Part shown: positions 25,018-34,105 of the stretch, one piece after another
How positions within the stretch are numbered: position 1 is the first letter of the stretch
How the letters are laid out: the number at the start of each line of letters is the position of its first letter
Source: Maritalea sp047634455
GTDB taxonomy: Bacteria > Pseudomonadota > Alphaproteobacteria > Rhizobiales > Devosiaceae
Length of the DNA: 64,000 nucleotides
NCBI RefSeq assembly: GCF_047634455.1
Contig: NZ_JBLIAI010000001.1
Span: 1 to 64,000 of the forward strand
Direction: 5' to 3'
Notes under the pieces: generated by a model
Database searches by the model: none
What the model was told of the DNA's origin: nothing
The model's input: the letters and a program-made list of their open reading frames with translations, nothing else
Program-made: the position numbers and the translations under genes

Positions 25018-25592
25018 CAATCGCGAATTTCCTTGTCTTTGGATTTTTCCAACAGCTCTTTTAGCGTCAAGTTGTCGATCAAAGGCATCAGGTCGCCTTT
25101 GCCGCCTTGAGCAATATAGACGCTGAACCGTTCACGCGCATAATCGATCCGCTCAGTCTTACAAAAATCAGGCGACACACCAATGGAAAGACTAACTGAC
25201 TTTGTTTTCTTCGACTTCATGTCCCGCAATAATGCCTGATGGGCCGTGATCTGTTGTTTTGCCTCCTCAGAGAATTGGAAAAGGCTTAGAACCTTGCCGC
25301 GATTTTGCGGAATATTGTTGAGTGCCAACTGGCTCGGCTCAACTCGCACCAATCCAAATCGTGTGGTCGAGGGGCCATCACCTGCCACTTGCAGGGTCAT
25401 TGTGTATTTCGACGTATCTGGCTGAGCTTTTAGTTTGGGTGTTGCTTGTACGCCAAAAACCAAATTGGCCATATCACTCGTCAACGGGTCAAAGTCCGAC
25501 ATGGTTTGCATGGTTTTAATGGTCGAAAGGGAAACGCATGCATTAAGGAACAGCGCCAGAGCGACGACAGAAAATAGCTTTAAGTATGTCAA
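25014..25592 (-). CDS. Small lipoprotein of unknown function
   Basis: A 192-residue protein with a lipoprotein signal: LKLFSVVALALFLNAC, with lipobox LNAC at residues 16-19 and Ser at +2 or +3 (CVSLS), which favours the outer membrane. The rest has no motif I recognise. The frame opens with TTG right at the T-tract of the edd terminator, and no ribosome site is visible, so translation may be weak or the true start may differ. No better start exists before the signal peptide. It converges with the methyltransferase gene. Confidence 0.7.
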   Translation of the reverse strand: MTYLKLFSVVALALFLNACVSLSTIKTMQTMSDFDPLTSDMANLVFGVQATPKLKAQPDTSKYTMTLQVAGDGPSTTRFGLVRVEPSQLALNNIPQNRGKVLSLFQFSEEAKQQITAHQALLRDMKSKKTKSVSLSIGVSPDFCKTERIDYARERFSVYIAQGGKGDLMPLIDNLTLKELLEKSKDKEIRDC

Positions 25593-25625
25593 AATAAAAC
25601 ACCCGCAAAATTGAACTTGCGGGTG
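25591..25625 (-). terminator. Rho-independent terminator after edd
   Basis: CACCCGCAA (25600-25608) pairs with TTGCGGGTG (25617-25625), an uninterrupted 9-bp stem with an 8-base loop. Read leftward it is followed by TTTTATTTT. It closes the kinase-zwf-pgl-edd operon 37 bp past edd. It lies directly on the start region of the lipoprotein gene. Confidence 0.85.
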
Positions 25626-25661
25626 AGATAAACGACAAAATTCGTCTGGAATAAGGCGAAC

Positions 25662-27485
25662 CTAGAAAATGTCACCCAAGGCACTTGCCCCTTGATCGGC
25701 AGAACCAACCAACGCGCGCATACCGGAGAACAATTCGCGGCCCAAACCAAAGTGCGAAGCACTGAGATCTTGTGTGGCCAATGGGCGCGCATCGAATTCA
25801 GCTTGGTCACCCAAAAACTCCAAGGTGCCTTTTTCTGCATCCAAACGCAGCATATCGCCATCTCTAATTTTAGCGATTGGGCCACCATCCAGCGCTTCTG
25901 GTGTTAAGTGAATGGCGGCCGGGATTTTGCCCGACGCGCCAGACATGCGGCCATCGGTGACCAATGCGACCTTGTAGCCCCGACCCTGCAAAATACCGAG
26001 CGGTGGTGTCAATTTGTGCAATTCCGGCATGCCAATGGCTTTTGGGCCGGAGAACCGCACTACAGCGATCATATCTTGCTCAAGCTTGCCTTTTTTGAAC
26101 GCTTCTTGCATCTCGTCTTGTGAATGGAAGACTTTTGCTGGCGCTTCAACAAACCGATGTTCCGGCTTCACAGCAGAGATTTTGATCACGGACTGGCCTA
26201 GATTGCCTTTGAGCAATTTCAGACCACCTGACTTTGCGAACGCATTGGCTGTACCGGCCAACACTTTGTCGTTGCCTGTGGTTTTTGGTGCGGACACAAA
26301 ATGTATTTTTTCGCCATCCAGTTTTGGTTCTTGCGCATAGACGTGCAAACCTGAACCCCATATGGTTTTTACATCGTCATGCAACGCACCATCGTTGAGC
26401 AGTTGCTCGATCATGAAGCCCATGCCACCCGCTGCGTGGAAGTGGTTCACGTCGGCCATGCCGTTTGGATAGACTTTGGCCAACAATGGCGTGCAATCCG
26501 ACAGATCAGACATGTCTTGCCAATTGATTTGAATGCCTGCGGCGGCGGCCATCGCGATCAAATGGATCGTGTGGTTTGTCGAACCGCCAGTGGCATGCAA
26601 GCCGATCATGCCGTTGACGATTGCCTTTTCGTCGATCACTTGGCTTACCGGCGTAAATTCGTTGCCCAATGCGGTGATGGCCAAAGCGCGACGCGCCGCT
26701 TCTTTGGTCAGGGCTGTACGCAATGGAGTGCCCGGATTAACAAAACTAGAGCCCGGAATATGCAGACCCATGATTTCCATGAGCATTTGGTTGGTGTTGG
26801 CAGTGCCGTAAAACGTGCAGGTGCCCGGCGAATGATAGCTGTCGCTCTCAGCTTGCAATAATTCTTCGCGACCGACTTTGCCCTCGGCAAACAATTGACG
26901 AATGCGGGCTTTCTCATCATTCGGCAAACCAGAGGGCATTGGCCCCGCAGGTACAAACACGGCTGGGATATGGCCAAAAGTCAGCGCTGCTATCACCAGA
27001 CCGGGAACGATCTTATCGCAAATACCAAGATACATCGCCGCATCAAACATATTGTGGCTTAAGCCAATCGCAGCGGACATGGCAATTACGTCGCGCGAGA
27101 ATAGCGAAAGGTCCATACCTGGCTGGCCTTGGGTTACTCCATCACACATGGATGGCACACCGCCAGCGACTTGCGCGGTTGCGCCCATTTCTCGGGCTGC
27201 GGCTTTAATGGTGTCTGGATAGTCATAGTAGGGTTGGTGAGCCGACAACATATCGTTGTAGGCCGTAATTATGCCGATATTTGGGGTGATGCCGTCTGAG
27301 AGTTTTTCCTTATCACCCGGTGCGCAGGCCGCAAAGCCATGGGCCAAATTTCCGCAAGACAGGGCTGAACGATGCACGCCGCGTTTCACTTGCGCATCCA
27401 TCCGGTCAAGATAGATGCGGCGTGTTTTCTGGCTGCGCTCGATAATCCGGTCGGTGACGTCCTTGATTTGATTGTTAACGCTCAT
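25662..27485 (-). CDS. edd: Phosphogluconate dehydratase
   Basis: A 607-residue IlvD/Edd-family dehydratase: 6-phosphogluconate to 2-keto-3-deoxy-6-phosphogluconate, the first committed Entner-Doudoroff step. Seen: the iron-sulfur cysteine segments SALSCGNLAHGFAAC, SMCDGVTQGQPGMDLS and NMFDAAMYLGICDKIVPG, and the C-terminal LVTDGRMSGASGKIPAAIH. Length is as expected for Edd (about 600) rather than the shorter IlvD. The ATG follows a GGAGAT site. It is the last gene of the operon after pgl (29 bp gap). No eda aldolase is seen nearby, so it must be elsewhere. Confidence 0.96.
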   Translation of the reverse strand: MSVNNQIKDVTDRIIERSQKTRRIYLDRMDAQVKRGVHRSALSCGNLAHGFAACAPGDKEKLSDGITPNIGIITAYNDMLSAHQPYYDYPDTIKAAAREMGATAQVAGGVPSMCDGVTQGQPGMDLSLFSRDVIAMSAAIGLSHNMFDAAMYLGICDKIVPGLVIAALTFGHIPAVFVPAGPMPSGLPNDEKARIRQLFAEGKVGREELLQAESDSYHSPGTCTFYGTANTNQMLMEIMGLHIPGSSFVNPGTPLRTALTKEAARRALAITALGNEFTPVSQVIDEKAIVNGMIGLHATGGSTNHTIHLIAMAAAAGIQINWQDMSDLSDCTPLLAKVYPNGMADVNHFHAAGGMGFMIEQLLNDGALHDDVKTIWGSGLHVYAQEPKLDGEKIHFVSAPKTTGNDKVLAGTANAFAKSGGLKLLKGNLGQSVIKISAVKPEHRFVEAPAKVFHSQDEMQEAFKKGKLEQDMIAVVRFSGPKAIGMPELHKLTPPLGILQGRGYKVALVTDGRMSGASGKIPAAIHLTPEALDGGPIAKIRDGDMLRLDAEKGTLEFLGDQAEFDARPLATQDLSASHFGLGRELFSGMRALVGSADQGASALGDIF

Positions 27486-27514
27486 CGGTCATCTCCAGTT
27501 CAGGTCGGTGCCAA

Positions 27515-28219
27515 TTATGGGCACCAATAAATATTCAGCGGTGTTTGGTTTTGCCTTAAAACAGCGCGCACGGGCATCTCTTGTGTCGCGCCTTCGCCTT
27601 GCGCCGCGGCCAAAACGTCCGCTTTGGTTTCGCCTTCAATATGCAGCGCCAACATTTGTGCATTCAACAAGGCGGGTAGCGTAAATGTGATACGTTCTTC
27701 GCCTGCTCCGGCTGCACGCATCGACGAAAACATCGCCGCGTTTGACGTATCGATTGCCGCACTCAAGTTGTTGCCACCGGGGAAAAAGCTAGCTGTATGG
27801 CCGTCAGTTCCCATGCCCAAAATCACAACCGTGATCGGTTGAGCCATATCTGCAAACTTTGCCGTCAGGTCATCAATGCCCTCGTCGGCGGTTTTGCCTT
27901 CAACAAAAAGCGGTTCAAAATGCGCCGCAGCAGCGTGGCCTTGCAGCAGATTATCAGCCACCAATTTTGCATTTGATCGGTCAGAAGTTGGTTCTACCCA
28001 ACGTTCGTCCACCAGCGAGACAAAAACGTTCGACCAATCCAAATCGGCGCGGCTCAAATGGTTGAAAAACACTTTTGGCGTCGAGCCGCCAGAAACCAAA
28101 AGGCTGGCTTTGCCGTCACGAGCAATCGCAGTGCGCAATGCATTTGCCACATCTTCGGCTAGGGCTGCGGCAAGAATATGATTGTTGGCAAAATCAGTTT
28201 TAGAGACTTTTTGGGTCAT
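27515..28219 (-). CDS. pgl: 6-phosphogluconolactonase
   Basis: A 234-residue cytosolic lactonase of the DevB/SOL type that hydrolyses 6-phosphogluconolactone. Seen: VSGGSTPKVFF, SLVDERWVEPTSDRSNAKLV and the catalytic-region motif ILGMGTDGHTASFFPG, all standard. The start chosen (MTQKVSK) has AGGAAG upstream and overlaps the end of zwf by 20 bp in another frame. A slightly earlier ATG is possible. It works between Zwf and Edd. Confidence 0.95.
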   Translation of the reverse strand: MTQKVSKTDFANNHILAAALAEDVANALRTAIARDGKASLLVSGGSTPKVFFNHLSRADLDWSNVFVSLVDERWVEPTSDRSNAKLVADNLLQGHAAAAHFEPLFVEGKTADEGIDDLTAKFADMAQPITVVILGMGTDGHTASFFPGGNNLSAAIDTSNAAMFSSMRAAGAGEERITFTLPALLNAQMLALHIEGETKADVLAAAQGEGATQEMPVRAVLRQNQTPLNIYWCP

Positions 28220-29693
28220 CAGCTTCCTCATGCCAAGTGCGGCCATCGCGTTCGATCAGAGCAATAGATGCTGTTGGGCCCCAGGTACCCGCTGTATAGC
28301 CATGCAATTTGCTTGCATCATTGTCCCACGCTTCGCGGATGGGATCGATCCAGCGCCAAGCCGCTTCCAACTCATCGCGGCGCATAAACAGAGTTTGATT
28401 GCCGCGCACCACGTCCATCAACAAGCGCTCGTAGGCTTCTGGGGTACGTTGAATGAAGGTGTCAGCAAAACTCAAGTTCAGCGGCACCTGGCGCAGGCGC
28501 ATACCGCCCGGACCGGGGTCTTTGATCATCAAAAACAGTTTCACACCTTCATCCGGTTGAAGGCGAATAACAAGTCGATTGGCTTTCGGTGTTCCTTCAG
28601 TACGCGAAAATATCGAGTGCGGGATTTCGCGGAACTGAATAACAATTTCGGACGCCCGGGTTGCCATGCGCTTGCCTGTGCGCAAATAGAACGGCACGCC
28701 GTTCCAGCGCCAGTTTTCGACCTCGGCTTTGATCGCCACGAAGGTTTCAGTGTTCGATGTTACGCCGTCGCCCAGCTCTTCAAGATAGCCGGGCACTTTG
28801 GTTTCATCCGAGGAAACACCGCGATATTGGCCGCGCACCGTCAGTTTTTCAACCGCGTCGCCATTAATTGGCTTCAGCGCGCGCAGGACTTTTAGTTTCT
28901 CATCGCGCAAGGCATTGGCTTCGTCAGAAGCCGGCGGCTCCATCGCCACCAAACACAGAAGTTGCAGCATATGGTTTTGCACCATATCGCGCAAAGCGCC
29001 CGATTGCTCATAATAGCTGCGACCACCAGACCCGACACTTTCCGCCACCGTGATCTGCACATGGTCGATATGCGCAGAATTCCAAATCGGTTCAAACAGT
29101 GTGTTGGCAAAGCGCAGGGCCAAAAGGTTCTGCACTGTCTCTTTGCCCAAATAGTGATCGATCCGATAGACTTGTTCTTCGCGGAAAACTTTGGCAACGG
29201 TGTCATTGATATCGATTGAGCTTTCAAGATCGCGCCCAAGCGGTTTTTCGAGCACCACGCGCGCGTCAGGTGTCCAATAATTGCGGGTCGCGAGATAGTC
29301 GCAGATCGGTTCGAACAGGAATGGCGCGACAGCAAGATAGAATGCGCGCACCACTTTCGGGTCATCACGCAAAGCTGCATCCAACTCGGCCCAACCGTCC
29401 TTGTCCGTTACATCATTGGCGATGTAACTGAAACAGCTCGAAAATTCTTGCAACTGGTCGTCTTCAATCAAAGCCGCATCAACAAATTCACGCACTGAAT
29501 TGATGGCAAAAGCCTGAAATTCTTCATCTGTCATTTCGGAGCGAGACACACCGATAATGCGCGAATTGGTGTCAAATTGCTGATCGATAAAACGATGGAA
29601 AAGCGCCGGGATCAGTTTGCGCTGACTAAGGTCGCCGGTGGCACCAAAAACCACATAATCAAACGGATCAACTGGGATAATACGGCTCGACAT
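28200..29693 (-). CDS. zwf: Glucose-6-phosphate 1-dehydrogenase
   Basis: A 497-residue enzyme that oxidises glucose-6-phosphate to the lactone with NAD(P)+. Seen: the nucleotide-binding motif FGATGDLSQRKLIPALF at about residues 17-33 and the substrate and catalytic motif RIDHYLGKE, with the conserved lysine K and catalytic histidine downstream. The C-terminal G6PDH domain is complete. A perfect AGGAGG ribosome site lies before the ATG. It is 10 bp after the kinase gene, supporting a route glucose to G6P to 6-phosphogluconate to KDPG encoded in one operon. Confidence 0.97.
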   Translation of the reverse strand: MSSRIIPVDPFDYVVFGATGDLSQRKLIPALFHRFIDQQFDTNSRIIGVSRSEMTDEEFQAFAINSVREFVDAALIEDDQLQEFSSCFSYIANDVTDKDGWAELDAALRDDPKVVRAFYLAVAPFLFEPICDYLATRNYWTPDARVVLEKPLGRDLESSIDINDTVAKVFREEQVYRIDHYLGKETVQNLLALRFANTLFEPIWNSAHIDHVQITVAESVGSGGRSYYEQSGALRDMVQNHMLQLLCLVAMEPPASDEANALRDEKLKVLRALKPINGDAVEKLTVRGQYRGVSSDETKVPGYLEELGDGVTSNTETFVAIKAEVENWRWNGVPFYLRTGKRMATRASEIVIQFREIPHSIFSRTEGTPKANRLVIRLQPDEGVKLFLMIKDPGPGGMRLRQVPLNLSFADTFIQRTPEAYERLLMDVVRGNQTLFMRRDELEAAWRWIDPIREAWDNDASKLHGYTAGTWGPTASIALIERDGRTWHEEADDPKSL

Positions 29694-29703
29694 ATCTTGC
29701 CTC

Positions 29704-30579
29704 CTAAGATTGATTAGCGGCGGCTTTCGCCATCAATAAAGCACCATGCTGCGCATCCGCTTGAGCGCCCATCACGAAATCGCCATAACGTTTCTGCAAT
29801 CGTGGCAGCAACCGTTCGCCAAAACCGCCAACGATGGCCAGTTTTTTTGCACCACGCGCTTTGAACCAGTTGGCAAACTGGTCAAGCTGCTCATATTCAA
29901 AGGCCATCATTTCTTGGGCTATTGGATCGCCCTGCTCTACAAATTCCATGAACATTGGAATGAGGCTGGCAAAGTCTTTTGGCCACGCTGTAAACGACCA
30001 TGCCATCATCGAATCGGTGGTGCCACCAAGTTTGTTCGCTATTGCAGTGGTCAGGGGCGAACCCTCACACAACCCATCAAGCGCTTCAATTGAGCGTCGC
30101 GCAATGGCGCGGCCAAGAATTGCGCCTGACGCTGTGTCGGAAATATGGTAGCCCCAACCGCCAACGGGATGTAAAACGCCGTTCACTTTGGCCAACCCAG
30201 CGGAACCAGTACCTACAATCAACACCGCGCCATCTTCACCAAGATGCGCGCCTTCGCGTGCGGTTTCCACATCATTATGCACCAATGTTTTAGCGAACGG
30301 ATATTCACGGGCGGCAAAATCGCGCTTTGATGAGGCTAAATGCGCGCCAGCAAGTCCAAGGCAGGCAATGGTATTGGACATGTCGTCTTCGCCAAGCCCT
30401 GCCTTTTCAAACACCTTTTTGCTGACGTCAATAATCGAGCCATAGGCTTGGGTCCCATCACCAATGGTGGTGTTGGCCGGACCGCCACGAATTTCAGCGA
30501 TAGTTTCAAGATGTTCATTGGCGAGGCGCGCGCGACAGTTTGTGCCGCCGCCATCAATACCAAGATAGAAATTTTGCAC
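29704..30579 (-). CDS. BadF/BadG-family sugar kinase (N-acetylglucosamine/glucosamine kinase-like)
   Basis: A 291-residue ASKHA-fold kinase. The start is GTG (VQNFYLGIDGGGTN), with AGGAG 8 bases upstream; a longer frame upstream is noncoding. Seen: phosphate 1 motif GIDGGGTNCRARL, the segment ALIVGTGSAGLAK and GGWGYHISDTASGAILGRAI, and the adenosine motif IVGGFGERLLPRL. The family includes GlcNAc and glucosamine kinases. As first gene before zwf-pgl-edd it may supply hexose-6-phosphate, acting as a glucokinase or amino-sugar kinase. The context role is inference. Confidence 0.87.
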   Translation of the reverse strand: MQNFYLGIDGGGTNCRARLANEHLETIAEIRGGPANTTIGDGTQAYGSIIDVSKKVFEKAGLGEDDMSNTIACLGLAGAHLASSKRDFAAREYPFAKTLVHNDVETAREGAHLGEDGAVLIVGTGSAGLAKVNGVLHPVGGWGYHISDTASGAILGRAIARRSIEALDGLCEGSPLTTAIANKLGGTTDSMMAWSFTAWPKDFASLIPMFMEFVEQGDPIAQEMMAFEYEQLDQFANWFKARGAKKLAIVGGFGERLLPRLQKRYGDFVMGAQADAQHGALLMAKAAANQS

Positions 30580-30640
30580 CGGGCGCTCTCCTAAAATTTT
30601 GCGCGGGTGAGATGACACGGCGCGATACATAAAGGCAAAA

Positions 30641-30681
30641 CGTCTTAGACGAAAGTATTAATCGCCCCTTTTGTAACAAAA
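30641..30681. promoter_or_regulatory. Two palindromes in the kinase-zwf / DUF1636 divergent region
   Basis: CGTCTTAGACG (30641-30651) and TTTTGTAACAAAA (30669-30681) are perfect inverted repeats in the 178-bp gap between divergent starts. The second carries TTGT and ACAA arms, as in sites of HexR/RpiR-type repressors of zwf-edd genes, but its spacing is shorter than the reported HexR sites. The operator role is therefore only suggested. Confidence 0.45.
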
Positions 30682-30757
30682 AGTCCACCTCTTGCGTTTT
30701 TTCTCAATTCGACGCAGTTTCGAGCGCTCTAATCTTAGCGCATATATCGAGGCCGAT

Positions 30758-31144
30758 TTGACCCAAAAACTGACCATTTGCACCACCTGCAAATTCTCCA
30801 AAGAAAGTGCTTTTGACAGGAATGGAAAAACAGGCGGTGAAACGTTGCGGAACAAGCTGGAAATCTTGCGGGACAAACGTGGTACACGTCTCAACATCGT
30901 TGGGCATGAATGTTTATGGGCCTGCAAGCACTCCTGCGCTGTGCTTTTGGAGGATGAAAAGCGCACAGGATACTTGGCGGGCTATTTTGCCCCCGAGGAT
31001 AATGATGCTCAATCTATATTAGATTGGTGCGAGGCCCATGACCGTACTGAGGATGGCAATGTGCCGTTTGTCGAATGGCCGCATGGGATGCGTGGTCACT
31101 TTATCGCCCGCATTCCGGGCAAAGACGCGGCAAAAACATCATGA
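30758..31144 (+). CDS. DUF1636 putative metal-binding protein
   Basis: A 128-residue protein opening with the family pattern LTICTTCKFS and containing HECLWACKHSCAV. The CxxC and CxxxxC-type cysteines resemble a thioredoxin-like [2Fe-2S] ferredoxin layout. The C-terminal part has GYLAGYFAPEDNDAQSILDW. The start chosen is TTG with GAGG 5 bases upstream; an earlier TTG frame start adds 22 unlikely residues. Members of this family often lie in cobalamin or cobalt gene clusters, and here the stop overlaps the cobU start (ATGA). Function is unknown; a metal or redox role in B12 synthesis is inference. Confidence 0.82.
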   Translation: MTQKLTICTTCKFSKESAFDRNGKTGGETLRNKLEILRDKRGTRLNIVGHECLWACKHSCAVLLEDEKRTGYLAGYFAPEDNDAQSILDWCEAHDRTEDGNVPFVEWPHGMRGHFIARIPGKDAAKTS

Positions 31145-31656
31145 GCGGGCATCACCTGATACTAGGCGGCGCGAAATCCGGCAAGACCGCTTTTGCTGAA
31201 AGTTTGGCGCTTGATCTCGGGGATAAGCCGGTTTATTTGGCCACGGGTCAAGCGTGGGACGACGAAATGCGGGCGCGGATTGATGCGCACAAAACGTCGC
31301 GAGCGGACAAATTTATCACCATTGAAGAGCCATTAAACCTGGCACAGATTTTGGATCAAAATCGGGACGTTTCAGGGGTGATTTTGATCGACTGTTTGAC
31401 CCTTTGGATCACCAATTTGATGATGGCGGAAATGGGAGTTGAGAAGAGCGTTGATGCCCTTATTTCTTGGCTCTCGATCAACAAATCCATAGATGTCATT
31501 CTCGTTTCAAACGAGGTCGGACAGGGCATTGTGCCGGACAATAAGATGGCGCGCGCGTTCCGCGATCATGCAGGGATAAGTCATCAGAAATTGGCCAAAA
31601 TCTGCACTTCGGTGACGTTTGTCACCGCCGGGATTGCGCAACGGCTTAAGGGCTAG
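31141..31656 (+). CDS. cobU: Adenosylcobinamide kinase / guanylyltransferase
   Basis: A 171-residue bifunctional enzyme (CobU/CobP) that phosphorylates adenosylcobinamide and transfers GMP to it in nucleotide-loop assembly. Seen: P-loop GGAKSGKT at residues 9-16, LIDCLTLWITNLM (Walker B-like region) and LVSNEVGQGIVPDNKMARAFRD, which is diagnostic of CobU. The start ATG overlaps the DUF1636 stop. Its stop overlaps the stop of convergent cbiB by 4 bp. Confidence 0.95.
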   Translation: MSGHHLILGGAKSGKTAFAESLALDLGDKPVYLATGQAWDDEMRARIDAHKTSRADKFITIEEPLNLAQILDQNRDVSGVILIDCLTLWITNLMMAEMGVEKSVDALISWLSINKSIDVILVSNEVGQGIVPDNKMARAFRDHAGISHQKLAKICTSVTFVTAGIAQRLKG

Positions 31657-32612
31657 CCAAACATCAAGGCGAGTACAAAAAGAACGCCGAGTGTTGCCGT
31701 TAAGCTGAGCGCATAAAGCTTAAGCGCGCGGCTGATATCATCTGGTTCAAGGAAGTCTTTGCCCTCGCCCATGATCGCTAAATCAACCGTTTCCCCATCA
31801 TAATCGCGCGCACCACCAAGCTTCACGCCCAACGCGCCCGCCATCGCGGCTTCGGGCCAACCCGCATTGGGCGAGCGATGTAGTTTTGCGTCCCGAAGCG
31901 CCGAACGCCATGCCGCTTTGCCGTCCATATCCGGGGTAAAATATGCTGTCAGCGCAAATATTCCAGCGGTCAAACGGGCGGGGATAAAGTTGGCGAAATC
32001 ATCCAATTTTGCACTGGCAAAACCGAAGTCCATGAAGCGTTCATTTTTATGTCCAACCATTGAATCGGCAGTGTTAATTGCCTTGTAAATCGCCACGCCG
32101 GGCAAGCCAAAAAGCAACAGATATAAAATCGGTGCGATGATACCATCTGAGGTATTTTCCGCCAAACTTTCCACTGCCGCGCGAGCAACGCCGTCTGCAT
32201 CCAATTGTTCTGGATCTCGACCAACAATATGGGCAACCGCATGGCGCCCTTGGGTCAGGTTTTCGCGCAAACCTTCCGCCACAGACTTAACCGCTTGACC
32301 CAATTCCTTTTGGGCAATCAAGGTACTAGCCAGAAAGATTTCGATGGCCCAGCCAAAAGGTATGTCCCGTAAAACAACAATGATTGATAGTGACACAAAA
32401 GCTGTAACTGCCACCAAAATGGCGAGCATCGCAAAGCCGTTTCGACGACGCCGAGCCGGACTTAAAGCTGGATTATTGGCGTTGTTTTCAAGCACTTCGA
32501 TCAGTTTACCCATCCACATGACCGGGTGGCCTACAGCATTAAGGACCGGGCGCGGATAGCCGATAAAGCGTTCTAACAAAGTGGCGGCAAAGGCGAGAAC
32601 GGCGCTTATCAT
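31653..32612 (-). CDS. cbiB: Cobalamin biosynthesis protein CbiB/CobD
   Basis: A 319-residue inner-membrane protein that joins aminopropanol (or its phosphate) to adenosylcobyric acid to give cobinamide. Seen: the N-terminal ERFIGYPRPVLNAVGHPVMWMGKLI, the family signature RDPEQLDADGVARAAVESLAENTSDGIIAPILY, and about four to five hydrophobic segments. The ATG overlaps the cobQ stop (ATGA). It is the last gene of the leftward cobA-cobB-cobQ-cbiB run. Confidence 0.95.
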   Translation of the reverse strand: MISAVLAFAATLLERFIGYPRPVLNAVGHPVMWMGKLIEVLENNANNPALSPARRRRNGFAMLAILVAVTAFVSLSIIVVLRDIPFGWAIEIFLASTLIAQKELGQAVKSVAEGLRENLTQGRHAVAHIVGRDPEQLDADGVARAAVESLAENTSDGIIAPILYLLLFGLPGVAIYKAINTADSMVGHKNERFMDFGFASAKLDDFANFIPARLTAGIFALTAYFTPDMDGKAAWRSALRDAKLHRSPNAGWPEAAMAGALGVKLGGARDYDGETVDLAIMGEGKDFLEPDDISRALKLYALSLTATLGVLFVLALMFG

Positions 32613-34105
32613 GTTGATTTACCTATTAAATTTTCTGGAATTCTCATAGCGGCAGCAATTTCATCCAAATTGACATGACTTTCCAAATGCGCTGCAAAGC
32701 CATCCAATATCTGGTCAATGCGGGCTTCAAATTCAAGAGTTTGGCTGGTTTTTGCACCGAGTTCTTCGAGGAATTTTCGGCGGAAATGATCCGCAGCAAA
32801 TAATCCATGTAAGTAGGTGCCGATTACCTGTCCATTTGTCGACATTGCACCTTCAGGCTTATCTCCAACCATCGCAAATGGGTTGTTTCGATCCGCCCCA
32901 ATCGTTTCGCCCATATGCATATGATAGCCAGCTAAAGGCGCATTATTTTTTGCATGGGCAGCGTTCTCCAAGCGCAATTGTTTTTGTTCGGAAAGGGTGG
33001 TTTTTACGTCCAACATTCCAAGCCCAGCAAAGGTTTTGGGTACACCTTCGATGCCTTTTGGGTCGGCAATTGATTGACCCAACATTTGGTAGCCGCCGCA
33101 TATCCCCAACACTGATTTTCCTTGGCGAACATGGGCGCGGATATCCACATCCCAGCCTTGAGCCAACAAAAACTCAAAGTCTGAAATGGTGGATTTGGAA
33201 CCGGGTAAAATGATCAGGTCTGCATCATTTGGCAACGGGTTTCCGGGCTGAATGATGTGCAGGCTCACGCCTTCTTCTTGGCGCAAAGGGTCAAGATCAT
33301 CAAAATTGGCGATGCGCGGCAAACGCGGCACTACGATTTTGAATTGCCCACCTGATTTTTCTTCAACATGATCAAGCGCAAGTACGTCTTCTGGGGGCAA
33401 TAGTCGTGCATCTGGATAGTCTGGCAGTGGTCCCCAACAGGGCAAACCAGAACAGATTTCGATGAAGGATTTGCCGTCGCTGAACAGGTTCGGATCACCG
33501 TGAAAACGGTTGATCAATGAGCCGACAATCAGGGCTTTATCTGCAGGATCAATCACCTCAAGTGTGCCGATGATCGAAGCGATGACACCGCCGCGATGAA
33601 TATCGCCCACCAACATAACTGGCAGGTTGAGCGCACGGGCAAAGCCGAAATTGGCAATGTCGGACGCGCGCAAATTGATTTCGGATGCACTGCCCGCGCC
33701 TTCAACAAAGATCAAATCCGCGTCCGCTTGCAACTCTTCAAATGCCGCGACGGTTTGGGGTAAATAGATACTGCGTTTTTTGAAATATTCACGCGCGGTC
33801 ATGGATGCAACACGCTTGCCGCGCACTACAACTTGCGCACCTGTTTCTTGCTCTGGTTTTAACAAAACGGGGTTCATGGCCGTTGTTGGTTCAACTCGAC
33901 AAGCCCGGGCCTGCAGAGCTTGAGCGCGACCAATTTCGCCACCGTCTGCGGTGACCGCTGCATTGTTGGACATATTTTGCGGTTTAAACGGGCGCACTTT
34001 TAATCCGCGATTGGTGAAAGCGCGGCACAGGCCAGCGGTGACGAGGCTTTTGCCCACGTCCGATCCGGTGCCCATGATCATGAGTGCCTTTGCCATGTCG
34101 CTCAT
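32609..34105 (-). CDS. cobQ: Cobyric acid synthase
   Basis: A 498-residue ATP-dependent amidotransferase (CbiP/CobQ) that amidates four side chains of adenosylcobyrinic acid a,c-diamide. Seen: N-terminal P-loop-like GTGSDVGKS, VEGAGSASEINLR, and the C-terminal glutaminase domain with nucleophile in SVLGICGGYQMLG and the catalytic His in IGTYLHGLF. The ATG overlaps the cobB stop (ATGA), and the next gene overlaps its own stop, so the three are tightly coupled. Confidence 0.96.
   Translation of the reverse strand: MSDMAKALMIMGTGSDVGKSLVTAGLCRAFTNRGLKVRPFKPQNMSNNAAVTADGGEIGRAQALQARACRVEPTTAMNPVLLKPEQETGAQVVVRGKRVASMTAREYFKKRSIYLPQTVAAFEELQADADLIFVEGAGSASEINLRASDIANFGFARALNLPVMLVGDIHRGGVIASIIGTLEVIDPADKALIVGSLINRFHGDPNLFSDGKSFIEICSGLPCWGPLPDYPDARLLPPEDVLALDHVEEKSGGQFKIVVPRLPRIANFDDLDPLRQEEGVSLHIIQPGNPLPNDADLIILPGSKSTISDFEFLLAQGWDVDIRAHVRQGKSVLGICGGYQMLGQSIADPKGIEGVPKTFAGLGMLDVKTTLSEQKQLRLENAAHAKNNAPLAGYHMHMGETIGADRNNPFAMVGDKPEGAMSTNGQVIGTYLHGLFAADHFRRKFLEELGAKTSQTLEFEARIDQILDGFAAHLESHVNLDEIAAAMRIPENLIGKST

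Noticed and set aside
28182..28895. 237-codon rightward frame opposite zwf
   Set aside because: Shadow of zwf, which is unambiguous.
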